A DNA stretch of 64,000 bases from Zoroaster sp. YZ-2022. Taxonomy: Eukaryota > Echinodermata > Asteroidea > Forcipulatida > Zoroasteridae. Below, in pieces: positions 1 to 11,531 of this stretch. The notes beneath the pieces are model-generated. The model worked only from the letters and a program-made list of their open reading frames with translations. It did no database searches and was not told the origin of the DNA. The stretch lies in contig CM055822.1 of the NCBI GenBank assembly GCA_029582265.1, forward strand, positions 1,798,001-1,862,000, written 5' to 3'. A program made the translations under genes and the position numbers. Each line of letters starts with the position of its first letter. The stretch's first letter is position 1.

Positions 1-199
1 GGAAAAGTGAAAACGTCTGACAAAAAAATGAGTGACATTCACAAAAAAACACCTCCTCGGTCGTCTCTCAACGCAACCCTGAACACGACATCTAGACCTC
101 ATCTGAACCTGAAAGGTATGTATTATAATAATTATCAGAGACAGAATGAGTTTACCAACGGTGACACTAACGTTAACGTTAGCCTGAGTACATCTAGCC

Positions 200-1605
200 C
201 CACCAGTGTGGCACGGACCTGTATCATTAGCCACACGTTGGTCTCATTGCCGCTAACGACGGGGTTTTCTAGGAATTTTCTAAATTCCAGGCATGAAATT
301 GACGATATTTACAACTATTTTGACGGGCTGAATATATTCCGTTACATGTTGAACTAATACAGGCGCCCCCTAAAATTATTATTATTTTTAGCCTACTTGT
401 TTCGTCTCATATACTGGGGCCAAAAAAAAAATTGCAAGACGATCAGCGTTGTGTGTTTCCAACGAGGACTGACAGCCATTTTGGATATGAAAGATGATGT
501 GAATGGGAAAACAACCCCGACAGCTGTTTTATGTGTGCACATACTTGCTCATATTTTAGCGTGCGAAGTATTCCGTTTCGGGGTTGCACGTGTTGTCGGT
601 AGTCAGACATTTTATGTGCTAAAATGTGATATAATGTGATATAACTAATATAGGCCTGTATAATTAAAATTAAATATTAATAAATAAAAAACATGCCCAG
701 TTCCTGGATTCATATTTACTTACTACAATAAGTAGGGCATATATTTACTCATATATCGCAGAACCTCTGCTATATAGATTCTAGCAGCCAATCACCATCG
801 GGCAAGCTCGGTGGTCGAGAGGTTAAGACGCTCACTAGTAAGCAGGATGTTCGGGTTCCGAATCCCGAGTCCTGCCTGTGTAGTTTTTCACAGAGACTCA
901 GAAAGCACTGAGTATACATGTACAGTGCTATACACTGACGGTGTTTGGGCAAAATTAAATCAATAGTATATTTACCTTATTAATTTTATTTTGTTTGTGT
1001 CCACAATATAATTCAGCAAAGAAAATGTTTAAAACACGTCATTGACAGGCAATAATGATCGATTCAATGAAGTATTTCATGTTTGAGGATATCGCTGATA
1101 CTAGATAGCATATTGTTGTTTAACAAAATAATAATAGTAATAATATTATCAGTATTATTGATAATGATGGATGGCCAAAATGTTAATAATTGGGCCATTC
1201 CTGTAGCCCAGGAATTTTATTAAGAAATTCACGCCCCAAATAGACCCAAACCCCGCTTGAACCATCTTTGCAATTTGTCTGACACATAAACAGCCGTCGT
1301 AAAGTTGTTTTCCCATTCACACACTCTTCATTCAAAATGGCGTCCTCGTTGAAATACAATGCCGATCGTCTTGTGTAATCTTTTCGGGCCATATGAGACG
1401 AAAAGTAAAATAACCATTTTTGGGGGCGCTAGATAGTTCAACATCTAAGGAACGTATCTAGCCTGTCCAAATAGTTGCAAATATCGTATATTTCAGCACT
1501 GAATTTAGAAAATTCTAGAAAACCCGCCGTTAGCGGCAATGAGACCAACATGTGGCTAAGAATACAGGTCCGTGCCACACTGGTGGGCAAGAGTACATCA
1601 TGTAC
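200..1605. repeat. Diverged inverted repeat (foldback arms 200-555 and 1262-1605)
   Basis: The stretch containing CCACCAGTGTGGCACGGACC near 208 reappears in reverse complement near 1575-1594. Similarity continues through CTCATTGCCGCTAACG, TTCTAAATTC, CGTCTCATAT and GTGAATGGGAAAACAAC, giving arms of about 345-355 bp that differ by many substitutions and short indels. The roughly 700-bp spacer holds a SINE. The layout suggests an old foldback-type element or an inverted pair of repeat copies. No transposase is visible. Confidence 0.7.
780..968 (+). mobile_element. tRNA-derived SINE (copy 1)
   Basis: A tRNA-like head carries an A-box-like GGTGGTCGAGAGGTTAAGAC and a B-box-like GGGTTCCGAATCCCG. 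The tail contains a CAGTGCTATACAC-type motif and ends in GCAAAATTAAATCAAT. The same head and tail recur near 23366-23635, so this is a dispersed family, not a functional tRNA gene: the B box is altered and no full cloverleaf is evident. Transcription would be by RNA polymerase III from the internal boxes. Confidence 0.7.
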
Positions 1606-1679
1606 TGGCGGCGACTCGAGTCATATTATTACAGGCACATAGGCCACATCCCTGTATCGTCCATGTAGTAATTTCCGAC

Positions 1680-4600
1680 CGTAAAATTTAGGGAACCACT
1701 TTTTTAGCAAAAGGAAAACAAAATTATGGGTTTTTACAGTTTAAATGAATATGATTAAATTGCATAAACTTATCAAATTTTGTCGTGCGTTAAGAAAAAA
1801 AAATTATGGGAAATTGTGGGATTTACGGAAAGAGGTTGGAAAGTGGGTTGTTTAACCACTGTTTTTACTAGATACAAAATAGTGATAAGAGTTTTTATGC
1901 CCTCAATCTTTTTCACAACTCGATTTTTTTTTTTAAGGTCAACAAGCTTGGTCTAATTAATTTTATTTACTAACTAACAAAATTTAAAGGACAGGGTGAA
2001 AAGGTTTTCAGGACCTTCCTCTACACCCTGCATTGCGATGGTAATTTTTAAAAAAAACTTCCCAAAGGTTTGGGGGGTTTTGGGGGAGAAGGGGGGCCCC
2101 AAAACCCCTTAAATTTCAAAATTACACATCAAATATTTTACAAAAATAAAAAATGAAAAATGTTTTTAAATTTTTTTAATAAAATGCCGGGTAAAAAAAA
2201 AAATTGTGTTGGAATTTTTTCTGAAAAAATTTTCCCTTCTAAATTTTTGGGGGTCTTATTAAAAGATGAAAAAAATATGACGTTACACCAATATCTCTTT
2301 GAAAAATTTTCACAGGTTGGTTTTTTTTGTTTTTAAAAACGGGAATTTTGTTTGAGACCATCCAAAATCCATTTTTACCATCCCTTTAAAATTGAGGACA
2401 CTATTTAAAAATTTTAAAAATAATTGTTGCGGGGAAACATGATCACCAAGGCGGAGCAATACTGAATTGATGGCAATATCATCAATCAGTAAAGGGGAGA
2501 TAAAGCCAAACCCTTTAAGTTTGCGGCCATATTTTTTAAAAATACATTATGTAAGGAGGCATCCTGCCCCCTGTTTTTGTTCAGGGGTAAGTTGAATTTG
2601 ACTGAAGGGACAGTCTTAACACTGAAACAATGTGATTGTGAAAATTTAATTTTTGATTGGGAAAGTTTTAAAAGGTCCACTTGAATTGCCATTTGACCAG
2701 GCTTCTGTTTGATGTTTTGGACACCGGGGATGGAAAAATTTACGGGATAATGAATATTTTTTTTTTACCCACACCTCACTGCCTGAGCCCCCGCAAAAAC
2801 CAAGGTTAACAATTGGGGATTAACCCCACTTTTCACATTAGAGCGAGCTTAACTACTAGACAACGAGCGAATCCTATAATTACAGAAACCAAAAACTTTT
2901 CAATAGATGAAATTTGCATCAGGGGAACAAAACAAATAATATAAATTACCCAAAAAAAACAATGTTGAACCACCCCAAGTTATTCTTTTGGGGAGGTTGA
3001 TTTTTTTGGGTCAAAGGTAAATTTTTAATGATCTTTTCATTACGATTTTTAGGGGAGAAAATTTTGGCACAGGATCCAAGATCTTTGAAAAGGGGGAAAG
3101 GGCCGTGGGGAAAGTCTTTGACCCAATAAGGCTTCTTTGAGTGTTTGGGACAAATAGAAATCGGCCCAAAAATTGGCGGCGCGGCTGGATCGCCGCTATC
3201 AGGCGAAATATGGGGACGCCCTTTGGCAACCCCCTTTAGAAAAATCGTAGCATGATCCCAAAGGGATACGGCCTAATATTATTTGGGCACCCACACTAAG
3301 GGGCCCAAAAAAGAAAACTTTGTAAGAGGGGTTTGGGAGGGAGAAAAAAGAACTATTTTGTCCCAGTCTTTTCCAATTTCCAAAGCTGTTCATGATTGTT
3401 ATGAAAAAATAATAATTAACCCGTCCCTTTTAAAAATTTCGGTTTTTTGAAAATTTTGCTATGTAAAAAAGACAGACATTTTAATATGAAGAAATAATAA
3501 AAAAAAATACCAAATATTGTGCCAGAAAATTTCCAAACCCTTTTAAGATTAAGAGAAAAAGGGGATATTGTCATTTTAAAGGAAAAAAATAAATAAGTCG
3601 CGTACGAACTTTGGAGATTTTTTGTGACAGAATTTTCCCCGTTTGTACATAAAATTTTTTGTTTTTTAATTTAAAACCCTCACCAGGGGGGGCTTTAATT
3701 TTGGCTATAACATCCCTGGGGGTCTGTAGAATTGTTTTTGGGACAATTTTTAAAAATATTTAGAATTTCTCCCAAAAATGAAAAAAAATGTCCTTTCCTG
3801 TTCAAATCCAAACATTTATCTATATTTTTCAACCACATGCCCATGCCCCTTTTAAATTTAAAAGACAAAAAACATGGAAACATTCATTTTTTAACTACCC
3901 CATGTTGCCCCCCCAGTCACATTTTTGTCCCCATTTAGGCCAGTGAAAAGATTTTAAATCATTTCCCCCTCCCTTTTAACTGCACCTAAGGTGGGCCCTA
4001 TAAAAAGGTTTGGTTTTTCCCCCAAAATGGGAAAACTTTTGGTTTTTTGAAAATGGCCCTTTTTTTGGAAATTTTTCCCTTTGGGACAGTTCAGGGTCAG
4101 AATGAGCAGTAGAATGGCCGAGGAAATCAACTTTTTGAAAGCAGATACGTAAAATGTTTATCAATTGGGATATTTTTTCAAAATGAATTATGCACCAAAT
4201 GTCTGCCCATGAACTGTCCTAAAAGGGGTTTTTCACATAGATTTTCCAAAAAAGGTGCCGTGATGCAGACCAGGGGAATGCAATAAAGATCCATAAAAGC
4301 TTTTTCCCCCTCTTTTTGGTAAAAATGATTAATAGCATAAAAAGCATATCTTTGTCAAAATTAAACCCAAATTTTTTAGAATTCTTTTTTCTGGGACCCC
4401 CCAGAGGTCAAACCAGTCAACTGCCTTTTTATTTGGACCAAATGTGCAAGGGGTTTTTTGATTTTTTTTACTGTCTTTTTAACAATCCCAAAAGCCCAGT
4501 AAAAATGGTTGAATATTTTGACCTGTAAATGTACTTACTACGCGAAAGGGTTTGAAGTTTGACTTTAGGGCACAGATATACCTTTGATATCAAGATTTTG

Positions 4601-7600
4601 ACTTTTTTGCCCTTTTGTAGTAGGGGGGTTAAATAAAATCATTAAAAAAAGTTGACCCCCATTGATTATAAAAACACAGATTTTTTACACCAACTAAAAA
4701 ACAAAAAAAAAAAGGCAAAACAACAAAGCTTTTATGAATTTGATTTCCCTGATTTGCATTCAAAGATCTGTATAAAAAAATATTAAAAAAATGGGGTTTA
4801 AAAAAGGGTAAATAACTTAGCATAACTTTTGTTTTAGAATAATTGTCACTTGAAAAGTTTTTTTTGGGGATGTTTAGAAAACCATGTTTATTTTATTAGA
4901 GAAAACAAAATTACAGGCGTGCAGGACCAAACTAAAAACTTCCGTTTACTAAACCATGGCCAATTAAATTTCCAAAAACAGCTCATAACCGATTGATGAA
5001 GACCGATGACCTGATGGCCAGGAAAGACATAAGATGACATCAGGGTTTTGTTTATCACTTGTTTAATTGTTTATTACAGTGTTTAACTGAGAAATTTTTC
5101 CCGAAGCTGTTCAGACACAATAGTTTCCCATTCTTCGCAACGAGGAAACCAGGACGTCATCAGTGTTATTTAAAGGTGATGCCCGAATCTGTGTTTATAC
5201 CCTGTAAAGTGCGACATTTATTTAAACAAAAGGGTAAGAAAAACTTAAGTGGTGCCAAAATTTTTCCCGGGATTTTGCAGGAATCATGGATTGAGTCTGA
5301 TTGGGGGGATCCAGGGGGGCAACCCCCTGATCCACACCTAACACCCTTTTTGGATTTTTTTTCGGAAAACGGGGGGTTTTGAGATGCAAAAAAGCTGAAT
5401 TGCTATTGAAAACTCATTTTTTGGGGAATTTTGTTCCATTTTTTAAAATTTTTTGATTTCAAGATCTGCCACCAAACCCCTCAGTTTTCTGAAACTTTTT
5501 GAAAATGAAATGTCTGTAATTGAGATTTCATCCTTCCTTTTTGGTTAAAAAAAATGTCAGTTAGTCCCCCAGTTTAAACCATCACTTTAGATTTTTTATT
5601 TACAGGAAGATATCCGTGCTTTAAGTTTATCCATATCCCCAAGAATTGAAACAAAGAACTCAAGTTTTCATGTCCATGGACATGAGTTCAGATTTTAACA
5701 TTATGTTCGGAATTTACACATCTTTTAGGAAAACATATGGAATTTTGGAAAAGTTTTTAATTTTTTGTTAATTTTATCCAAGGGATTTTTTTTAGGACAA
5801 ATTTTTGCATTTGAGGAATTAATTTTTTTTTGTTAAAAATTCCCGTTTTAATTTTTTTTACAAAACCTTTGGGGAAACAATTTTGTGTTTCCTTTTAAAA
5901 AAATTTTAATCCAAATATAGGAAATTTTTTTTTTAGGGACAAAAATTTTTTTGTGATTTAAGAATTTAAATTTTTGTGTTATTCCAAAGATCTTTTTACC
6001 CGTTTTTTAAAAAATTTCTTTTTTGAACCAAAATTGGAAAAAAAAATTGGAATTTTTAAAATTTTTTCCAAAATAACGGAATTTTTGTTAAAGGTAGTAA
6101 AAATTTAATTTGAAATCAGAGACAGGGCATTTTTTTTTTTTGGGGGTAAATTTTTTACAATGGGATTTTTAAACAAAAATCCCTGAGAAATGAAAAAAAA
6201 AAAAAATTAAAAAAAAAAAAAAATTTCCAGCTGAATGAACGTGTTGTGTTGAATTTATCCACCCATTTGCCACCATCTCCCACCCATCTTCCACCAGATC
6301 TACAACCAACCATTTCGGGGGCCCAAATGTGATGGGGCTATATTGGAGGTGTCTGAGGCTTTTTGGGGCGATTTTAGGGTTTTCGATGTAAATGAGCATT
6401 TTCAGGACCAATTTTGTGAAGTATTCTCCACGATGCAGACGAATATGCCCCCCACTTTTAATTTCCAACCCCAATGAATGTTTGGGGCAGCTGGGGAAAA
6501 ATGACAAACGATTTTCCCACCTCAAAAGTGGGAACATGTTTTTTAATTGGCCCCAAATAAAACCCAACAACGCCGGACATCAGGAACGGGGTACTTTGTT
6601 TCAGTGTCCCAACGCGGTCTGCCCAAAATGGAGATTCGCCCTTCAGTCGAGCGCGCCTTAAGCATCCAGGGTCACACAAATTTTAGACTTAGACCCCTTG
6701 TGGTGAATTCTACATTTTATAAATTTTTTGGTGTAGCAAGAAAACAGTAGCCTCAGTAGCCAGGATGGGATATTAGATTTTTAGTTATTTAAAACTACCA
6801 GTGGGGGGGAAAGTTTTGAGAGGCACTCCCCGATACTAGAATGGAACCACTTATCTGAGGACCACCAGCTGGCAAAATGCCTCAATCCAGATCGGGAGTG
6901 GGATGAGAGACACTAGGAAAAGGGGGGAAAAACCAGAGAGTCCAATTGGGGATTGGGGGACCCTCAAATTTTTCCCACCGATGCGATGTCCTCTATTTGA
7001 ATTACATGAAAGTATCTGACCAGCAGTGTACAACATGAAGCAAAAGATGTGTCTTACCGAGAACCTAATAGAGACTGTATATTTGATATTGATATTATTT
7101 TGTGAAATTTGGAATTTGTGATGACGGGACTGCCAAGAAAAAAAGTTATTTAAAAAAAAAAAGGGACATTTGATATTCCAATTTTGGGTAGGGGGAGTGT
7201 ACCCGCCCCCCACTTTTTATTCATTATATTTACTCAAATATTTTTTCCTATATTAGTTATTTAAATTTTTTTTAAAAAAAACAGAAAACATTATTTCTAA
7301 GCTTAAAACTTTCAATTTCGAACATTTTGTTATTTGTAAATTAAAATTATACCATACCTATCGAGGAAACAAAAATTTTGATTTTATTAAATATCATCCC
7401 TTTTATAAGTTTATTAACAAAAATATTTTGATGATTGTTTTTACGAAAGAGAATGCCAAATTAGACGAAATAAATATTTACCTAAAAGCAGAAATTGTGA
7501 AAGTGGGATGCAAAAAACCCATGTTGAATGATTGGGACCAGAGGATAAACATTTATACAGTTGAAAAATTGATTTACTAATTTAACTAAATTGATAGCAT

Positions 7601-7700
7601 TTCAGACAAAAAATATTTCAAGGGATGTTTGATACCATCATTAACGTTCATGTAAACTGTGATCCTTAAGTTGAAAAAACTACCTCTTTCTTTTATTCAA
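1680..7700. other. Homopolymer-rich, probably low-accuracy sequence; no reliable gene
   Basis: The stretch is crowded with runs of A, T, G and C (for example around 2040-2110, 5750-6070 and 6130-6230) unlike the rest of the window. Where a paralogous copy exists (6.2-7.5 kb against 57.1-59.4 kb), the two differ by many homopolymer changes and small deletions. From about 7.7 kb the same two copies become nearly identical. I see no trustworthy coding region; the ORFs here look fortuitous. Base-level statements in this interval should be treated with caution. Confidence 0.6.
6240..7140 (+). pseudogene. Degraded LINE 3' relic (copy in duplication A)
   Basis: This is the counterpart of the LINE relic at 57.1-59.0 kb: shared landmarks are CCACCCATTTGCCACCA, GGGTACTTTGTTTCAGTGTC, CCAACGCGGTCTG and GATGCGATGTCCTCT. 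The copy here is badly scrambled by indels, and the zinc-knuckle coding stretch seen in the other copy is not readable. It keeps a single ATCT at 7014-7017 where the other copy has a solo LTR, so it is the empty-site allele. Confidence 0.6.
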
Positions 7701-7776
7701 CATAGCGCGACAATCTCTTTTTCCCATTAAAACAGGGTTTATGTATAACATTTCTCAGAAATGCAAGTTAGTTATC

Positions 7777-7972
7777 ATGATCATAATTGAGGTGATTTTT
7801 CTCTCTTTTCAAGTAACCCTGGGTCTTGCCGAGAGTGGTCTAAAGGTTTTGTACTTTGGATCCGTACCGGAGCCGAATCCTGGTCAGTCTCAAACCAAGC
7901 ATCACATGATGACATTAGCCATGCGAGGGACACAGAACAGATGCCAGAGTCTTAAAACCATCCCGCGAGAGG
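7777..7972 (+). CDS. F5/8C gene, locus A, exon 1: signal peptide and unique N-terminal region
   Basis: ATG at 7777 opens a hydrophobic start (MIIIEVIFLSFQ, continuing to about residue 20) that fits a signal peptide. About 45 polar residues without a recognised domain follow. The frame runs into TAA shortly after GAG G|GTATGT, a good donor after 7972, leaving phase 1, which is what exon 2 needs. A CAG|AAATG just upstream could be a 5'UTR intron acceptor. The earlier ATG at 7741 is not kept in locus C, so 7777 is preferred. Sequence is conserved with 59577-59772 and open in both. The exon assignment is inferred, with no transcript evidence. Confidence 0.5.
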
Positions 7973-9364
7973 GTATGTAACGATTGGTTTTTAAAAGTAG
8001 GGGCAACATTAGACACAAATTGGCTCCCTTTCTGACTTTGTATATATATAAATTGCGACAATCGAATCCAGTGCGGAGAGGGTTGATCACTGACAATCAG
8101 TGGATACTTTTATACGCTTTTCTCTTTGCTTTTTACCTGTGTAAACCGACAGAAAATCGATACCCCCACACGGGCGATGTTTTGGTCGAGAAGGAAGAAT
8201 CATGACATTTTATATCTTACACTAATGCATTTCTAAATGTTTGCGTATTTTTGTATTAACTGTTGACGTCACAAGGCAAAAAATGGAGGATCATTTTGTC
8301 AATAGAGTTTGCTGTAGCGGGAACACTTTGTATGGAAATGGTGCTATTCCAAATGAAAACATCACATCGTCCATTTTGAAATGAGGAGAGATCAACATCT
8401 CCATAAAGGCGTGGCTTTCACAAACTTGACAACATCTTCAGTTCGACAATTCTTATAAAATAATATCACACAGATCCTTGTCATTTGAATGGGTCGAAAG
8501 CACATCACCTGCTATCCATCACCTAGTTTGACATTTGCACTAAAAGTACACTCACTGGCCATAAGCATTGCAACATTGAAATTCACACCAAAATTCAGTT
8601 TGGAGAACTGTGTTACAATAATTTATTTTATTTTATTTACACTACTTAAGACTTCTTGAAAGTGCCTGTGTTTTGAAGTCAATGTTCTTTTTTACTGTTC
8701 TTGCTCGGAAACAAAGTCCTTCAATACTTTGTCGGGTAACCACGTGACCTGATAATTGCGGCCATCCGTCTAGGCAATTTCTCGTACAAATTCATGTTGC
8801 AATACTTTTGGCCAGTGAGTGTATATATTTGACATAAATTACATAGGCCTAGTGAACGACTATAGTATACACACATTGGGTTCCTTAAAGACCAACAGGA
8901 ACATTTATTATATAACGAAGTAACATCTAGACTGTTCAATGTTCAGATGCTACCGAAGGCACCATTTGTTTTATATCACTCACACATAGATCCTCGTCAT
9001 TTGATAAATATTTCAGTGACTTTCACATGTTAGTTCAGATTTTTATGGGTGTGCGTACTGACGGCACCCGCAACGCTCTGCCTGTACAATAGTGTTCTAT
9101 TGTACAACTATTGTACAGTCTTTTGGAAAGGGCAAAACTATTGGACGGCACGTGATGTGTGTTCACCAATCAAATAACAAGGTCATGTCACTTTTGGACA
9201 TTAAATGATATGGATCAAGACCTGTTTGTGTTATAATCAAATATTGAGTGCCTCATAGTAAAATCGCCGAGTGAAATGGTTCAGTTACTGGCTTCCCATT
9301 TTACTATTAGGCACTTTGTGTATACCAGTATAAATCAATGACACAAATATTATGTGTACTGCAG

Positions 9365-9496
9365 TTTGTTCAGTTGATACGGAGAAGCATCTTGGTATGG
9401 AGAATGGAGATATCCCAGATGGAAGCATCACAGCCTCATCATTTTGGTATAACTTAGCAGATCATGCACCCGTTAGGGCACGCCTCAATACTCAAG
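9365..9496 (+). CDS. F5/8 type C (discoidin) domain, locus A, exon 2
   Basis: The exon is bounded by TGTACTGCAG before 9365 and G|GTACCG after 9496, 132 nt, phase 1 at both ends. It encodes the start of an F5/8C domain: Cys early, then LGMENGDIPD and ITASSFW, matching the family's 'C..PLGMESG.I.D.QITASS' opening, and ends with ARLNTQ. This is the N-terminal part of a carbohydrate- or phospholipid-binding beta-barrel in secreted proteins. The family is recognised with confidence; the ligand is unknown. Confidence 0.85.
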
Positions 9497-10856
9497 GTAC
9501 CGGTAACTGATATATACTAGTTGAATGTTATCTTTATAGCATAAGGAATAATAAGGAACTACAACCAAAGTGACAAAATTCAAGAAACAAGACATTAATC
9601 CAAAAGGATGTAAACATTGTTACGGTTGGACATCAGGTCAGCATATATTTGAGATATTTTAGAGATATGAACAAATGTTACCATAAAATACCATAAACAT
9701 TTTACCAGGTCAGAGAGAAAAATACTACACCATAATTAAATTAGTTGTTATAAATACAATTGACAATCAGGTACAATATATGATGCATATCTTTATTTTT
9801 CGTCAGTTTTGGTTTAAATCTGTACATTTCTCTTGTCCTTGTATAAGTATTTCAAGAAATAACTGACCAGGACATATATTTAGTTTTCTTAATTACATTT
9901 CTCTTTGGTATCGTCTTTCTCTTTAACTACAAGTAGGTTTCACCAGGCATTCCAATACAATATTCACTTGGTCACTTTTCCTTCTTGTCTGTCTGTCCTT
10001 TTTTTGTCTGTCAGTTAAGTAATATAGTCAATTCCTTTTGATGTTTGGTGTTGTAATGATGTTCTATGTTAAAGGCACTCCAATACAACAATTTGCTTAC
10101 CTGTGCCTCCTTACACAATTTTGTATTGGCTAAAATATTTGTATGGAAATTATTACAATATTGAATTGAATTGAGAAACAAATATGAAGATTTATGAAGT
10201 AATAAATGAACTATTAATACAGCGTGATAAATTAATTTCTATTCAAATGAACAGTGGGGGTGGGGGTTACATGGTGACATAAAATGGAGGCACACAGCAA
10301 AAAAGGAGAATTATACTGTCAAAAAAGGCATTCTGCCCCAATCGTATGGTAAATTACATGCATGGAGCACTCGTCCCCTTTAAACTAAATTAAAAGTACA
10401 GTGCTCTGTTTACGATAGTCGCATTTATGCATCCCTCCACGAAATGCAGTAACGGTTCCAGTAACAGCTATTAATTTGACAAATAATTGGCCCAAAAATG
10501 AGCCCAAAAGTAGTGACTGGAATCACATACCTATCACGAGCTTCGCTGTGTGATGTCGTGTTCTGGATAGCCGTACGACCTCTTGAAGAGCTTTGAAGGC
10601 ACATGTTCGCTATTTTCGCGGACTATTAAGTATTATTGTAGTTATAGTATGGTGTAAATGGAATATTTTTTCCAGCGATGTATCATTTGAAATTCAAAAC
10701 TGATTATCCTATAAAACTTGCAATTCAAGATTTTAATCAGATTTCAAGACGGTAAAATTGGCTACGAGCACGGAGCATGTATCTATGTGATAGAGGTATA
10801 TTTACTGAGTATCCATCGACATATTTGATGTAGGGTCTTTATTATTGGGTAAACAG

Positions 10857-11071
10857 GTCGTGCTGCTGCCTGGTGTGCTGGCAAAGGTGATTCCCAGCCC
10901 TGGATACAAGTTGACTTCAATGCCATGGTATCCATCACTGGTCTGATTACACAAGGCCGTGCCACCAGTGACGTAAACAACCAATGGGTGAAGACTTTCG
11001 AGGTGTCAATACCAAGTGATGGTGGTCAGCTGTGGAGTTTGGTGACCGATACAGACGGTTCACCAATGGAG
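10857..11071 (+). CDS. F5/8 type C domain, locus A, exon 3
   Basis: The acceptor AAACAG precedes 10857. The exon is 215 nt, enters in phase 1 and leaves in phase 0. It encodes the domain core: AAAWCAGKGDSQPWIQVDF (the conserved W.....WLQVDL-type strand), then ITGLITQGRA and the WVKTFEVS strand, ending SPME. The exon ends ATGGAG|GCAAGT, a GC donor. Joining to the next exon gives the expected '...F.GNTDG' sequence of F5/8C domains, which supports the GC-AG intron over any nearby GT. This is the only one of the three loci with this exon open throughout. Confidence 0.85.
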
Positions 11072-11390
11072 GCAAGTAATAAAGACTACACACACGGTGG
11101 GGACAATTAATGGATTTACTTAAATAGAACTTAACAGTAACCCAAATATACTTTTCGGCACTTGTGAACTGTAAAACAATGGTTCTCATGATTGTGTTGT
11201 AATTGTTAAAACGGTATTTGTTTGATTTGCATGAGTCAAACAGTATCATTGTTCTGATACCAAATATTATTTCGGAAAACTTAATACCTAGAAAAAAAAA
11301 TTGTGGGAGCAAAATTTACTATCACTTACAAACATTATTCCAAATTGTGTTGTATTAATAGCATTAAATTATTTTTTTGCTTGTTAACAG

Positions 11391-11531
11391 TTCATCGGTA
11401 ACACTGATGGAGACACTGAGGTGACCACAAGATTCAGGGAGGTACTGTACACAAGAGCTATCCGCATTCATCCAACTAGTTGGAACAACTACTGCAGCAT
11501 GCGTTTTGAAGTGATAGGATGTTATCACTAA
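11391..11531 (+). CDS. F5/8 type C domain, locus A, final exon
   Basis: The acceptor TTGTTAACAG precedes 11391, and the exon is 47 codons including TAA at 11529-11531. It encodes FIGNTDGDTEV, then a strand with YTRAIRIHP and W, and closes with MRFEVIGCYH; the RxHPxxW and ...R.E..GC ending is the canonical F5/8C C-terminus, with the last Cys pairing with the first. With exons 1-3 the predicted product is about 227 residues: a signal peptide, a short unique region and one discoidin domain. It is probably a secreted lectin-like protein. No convincing polyadenylation signal was identified. Confidence 0.85.
   Translation, partial: FIGNTDGDTEVTTRFREVLYTRAIRIHPTSWNNYCSMRFEVIGCYH

Noticed and set aside
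800..880. True tRNA gene
   Set aside because: A and B boxes are present, but the unit is repeated with the same non-tRNA tail at 23.4 kb, so it is a SINE.
1680..7213. Numerous 60-130-codon ORFs in the first 7 kb
   Set aside because: They lie in homopolymer-rich, probably erroneous sequence and contain no recognised domains.
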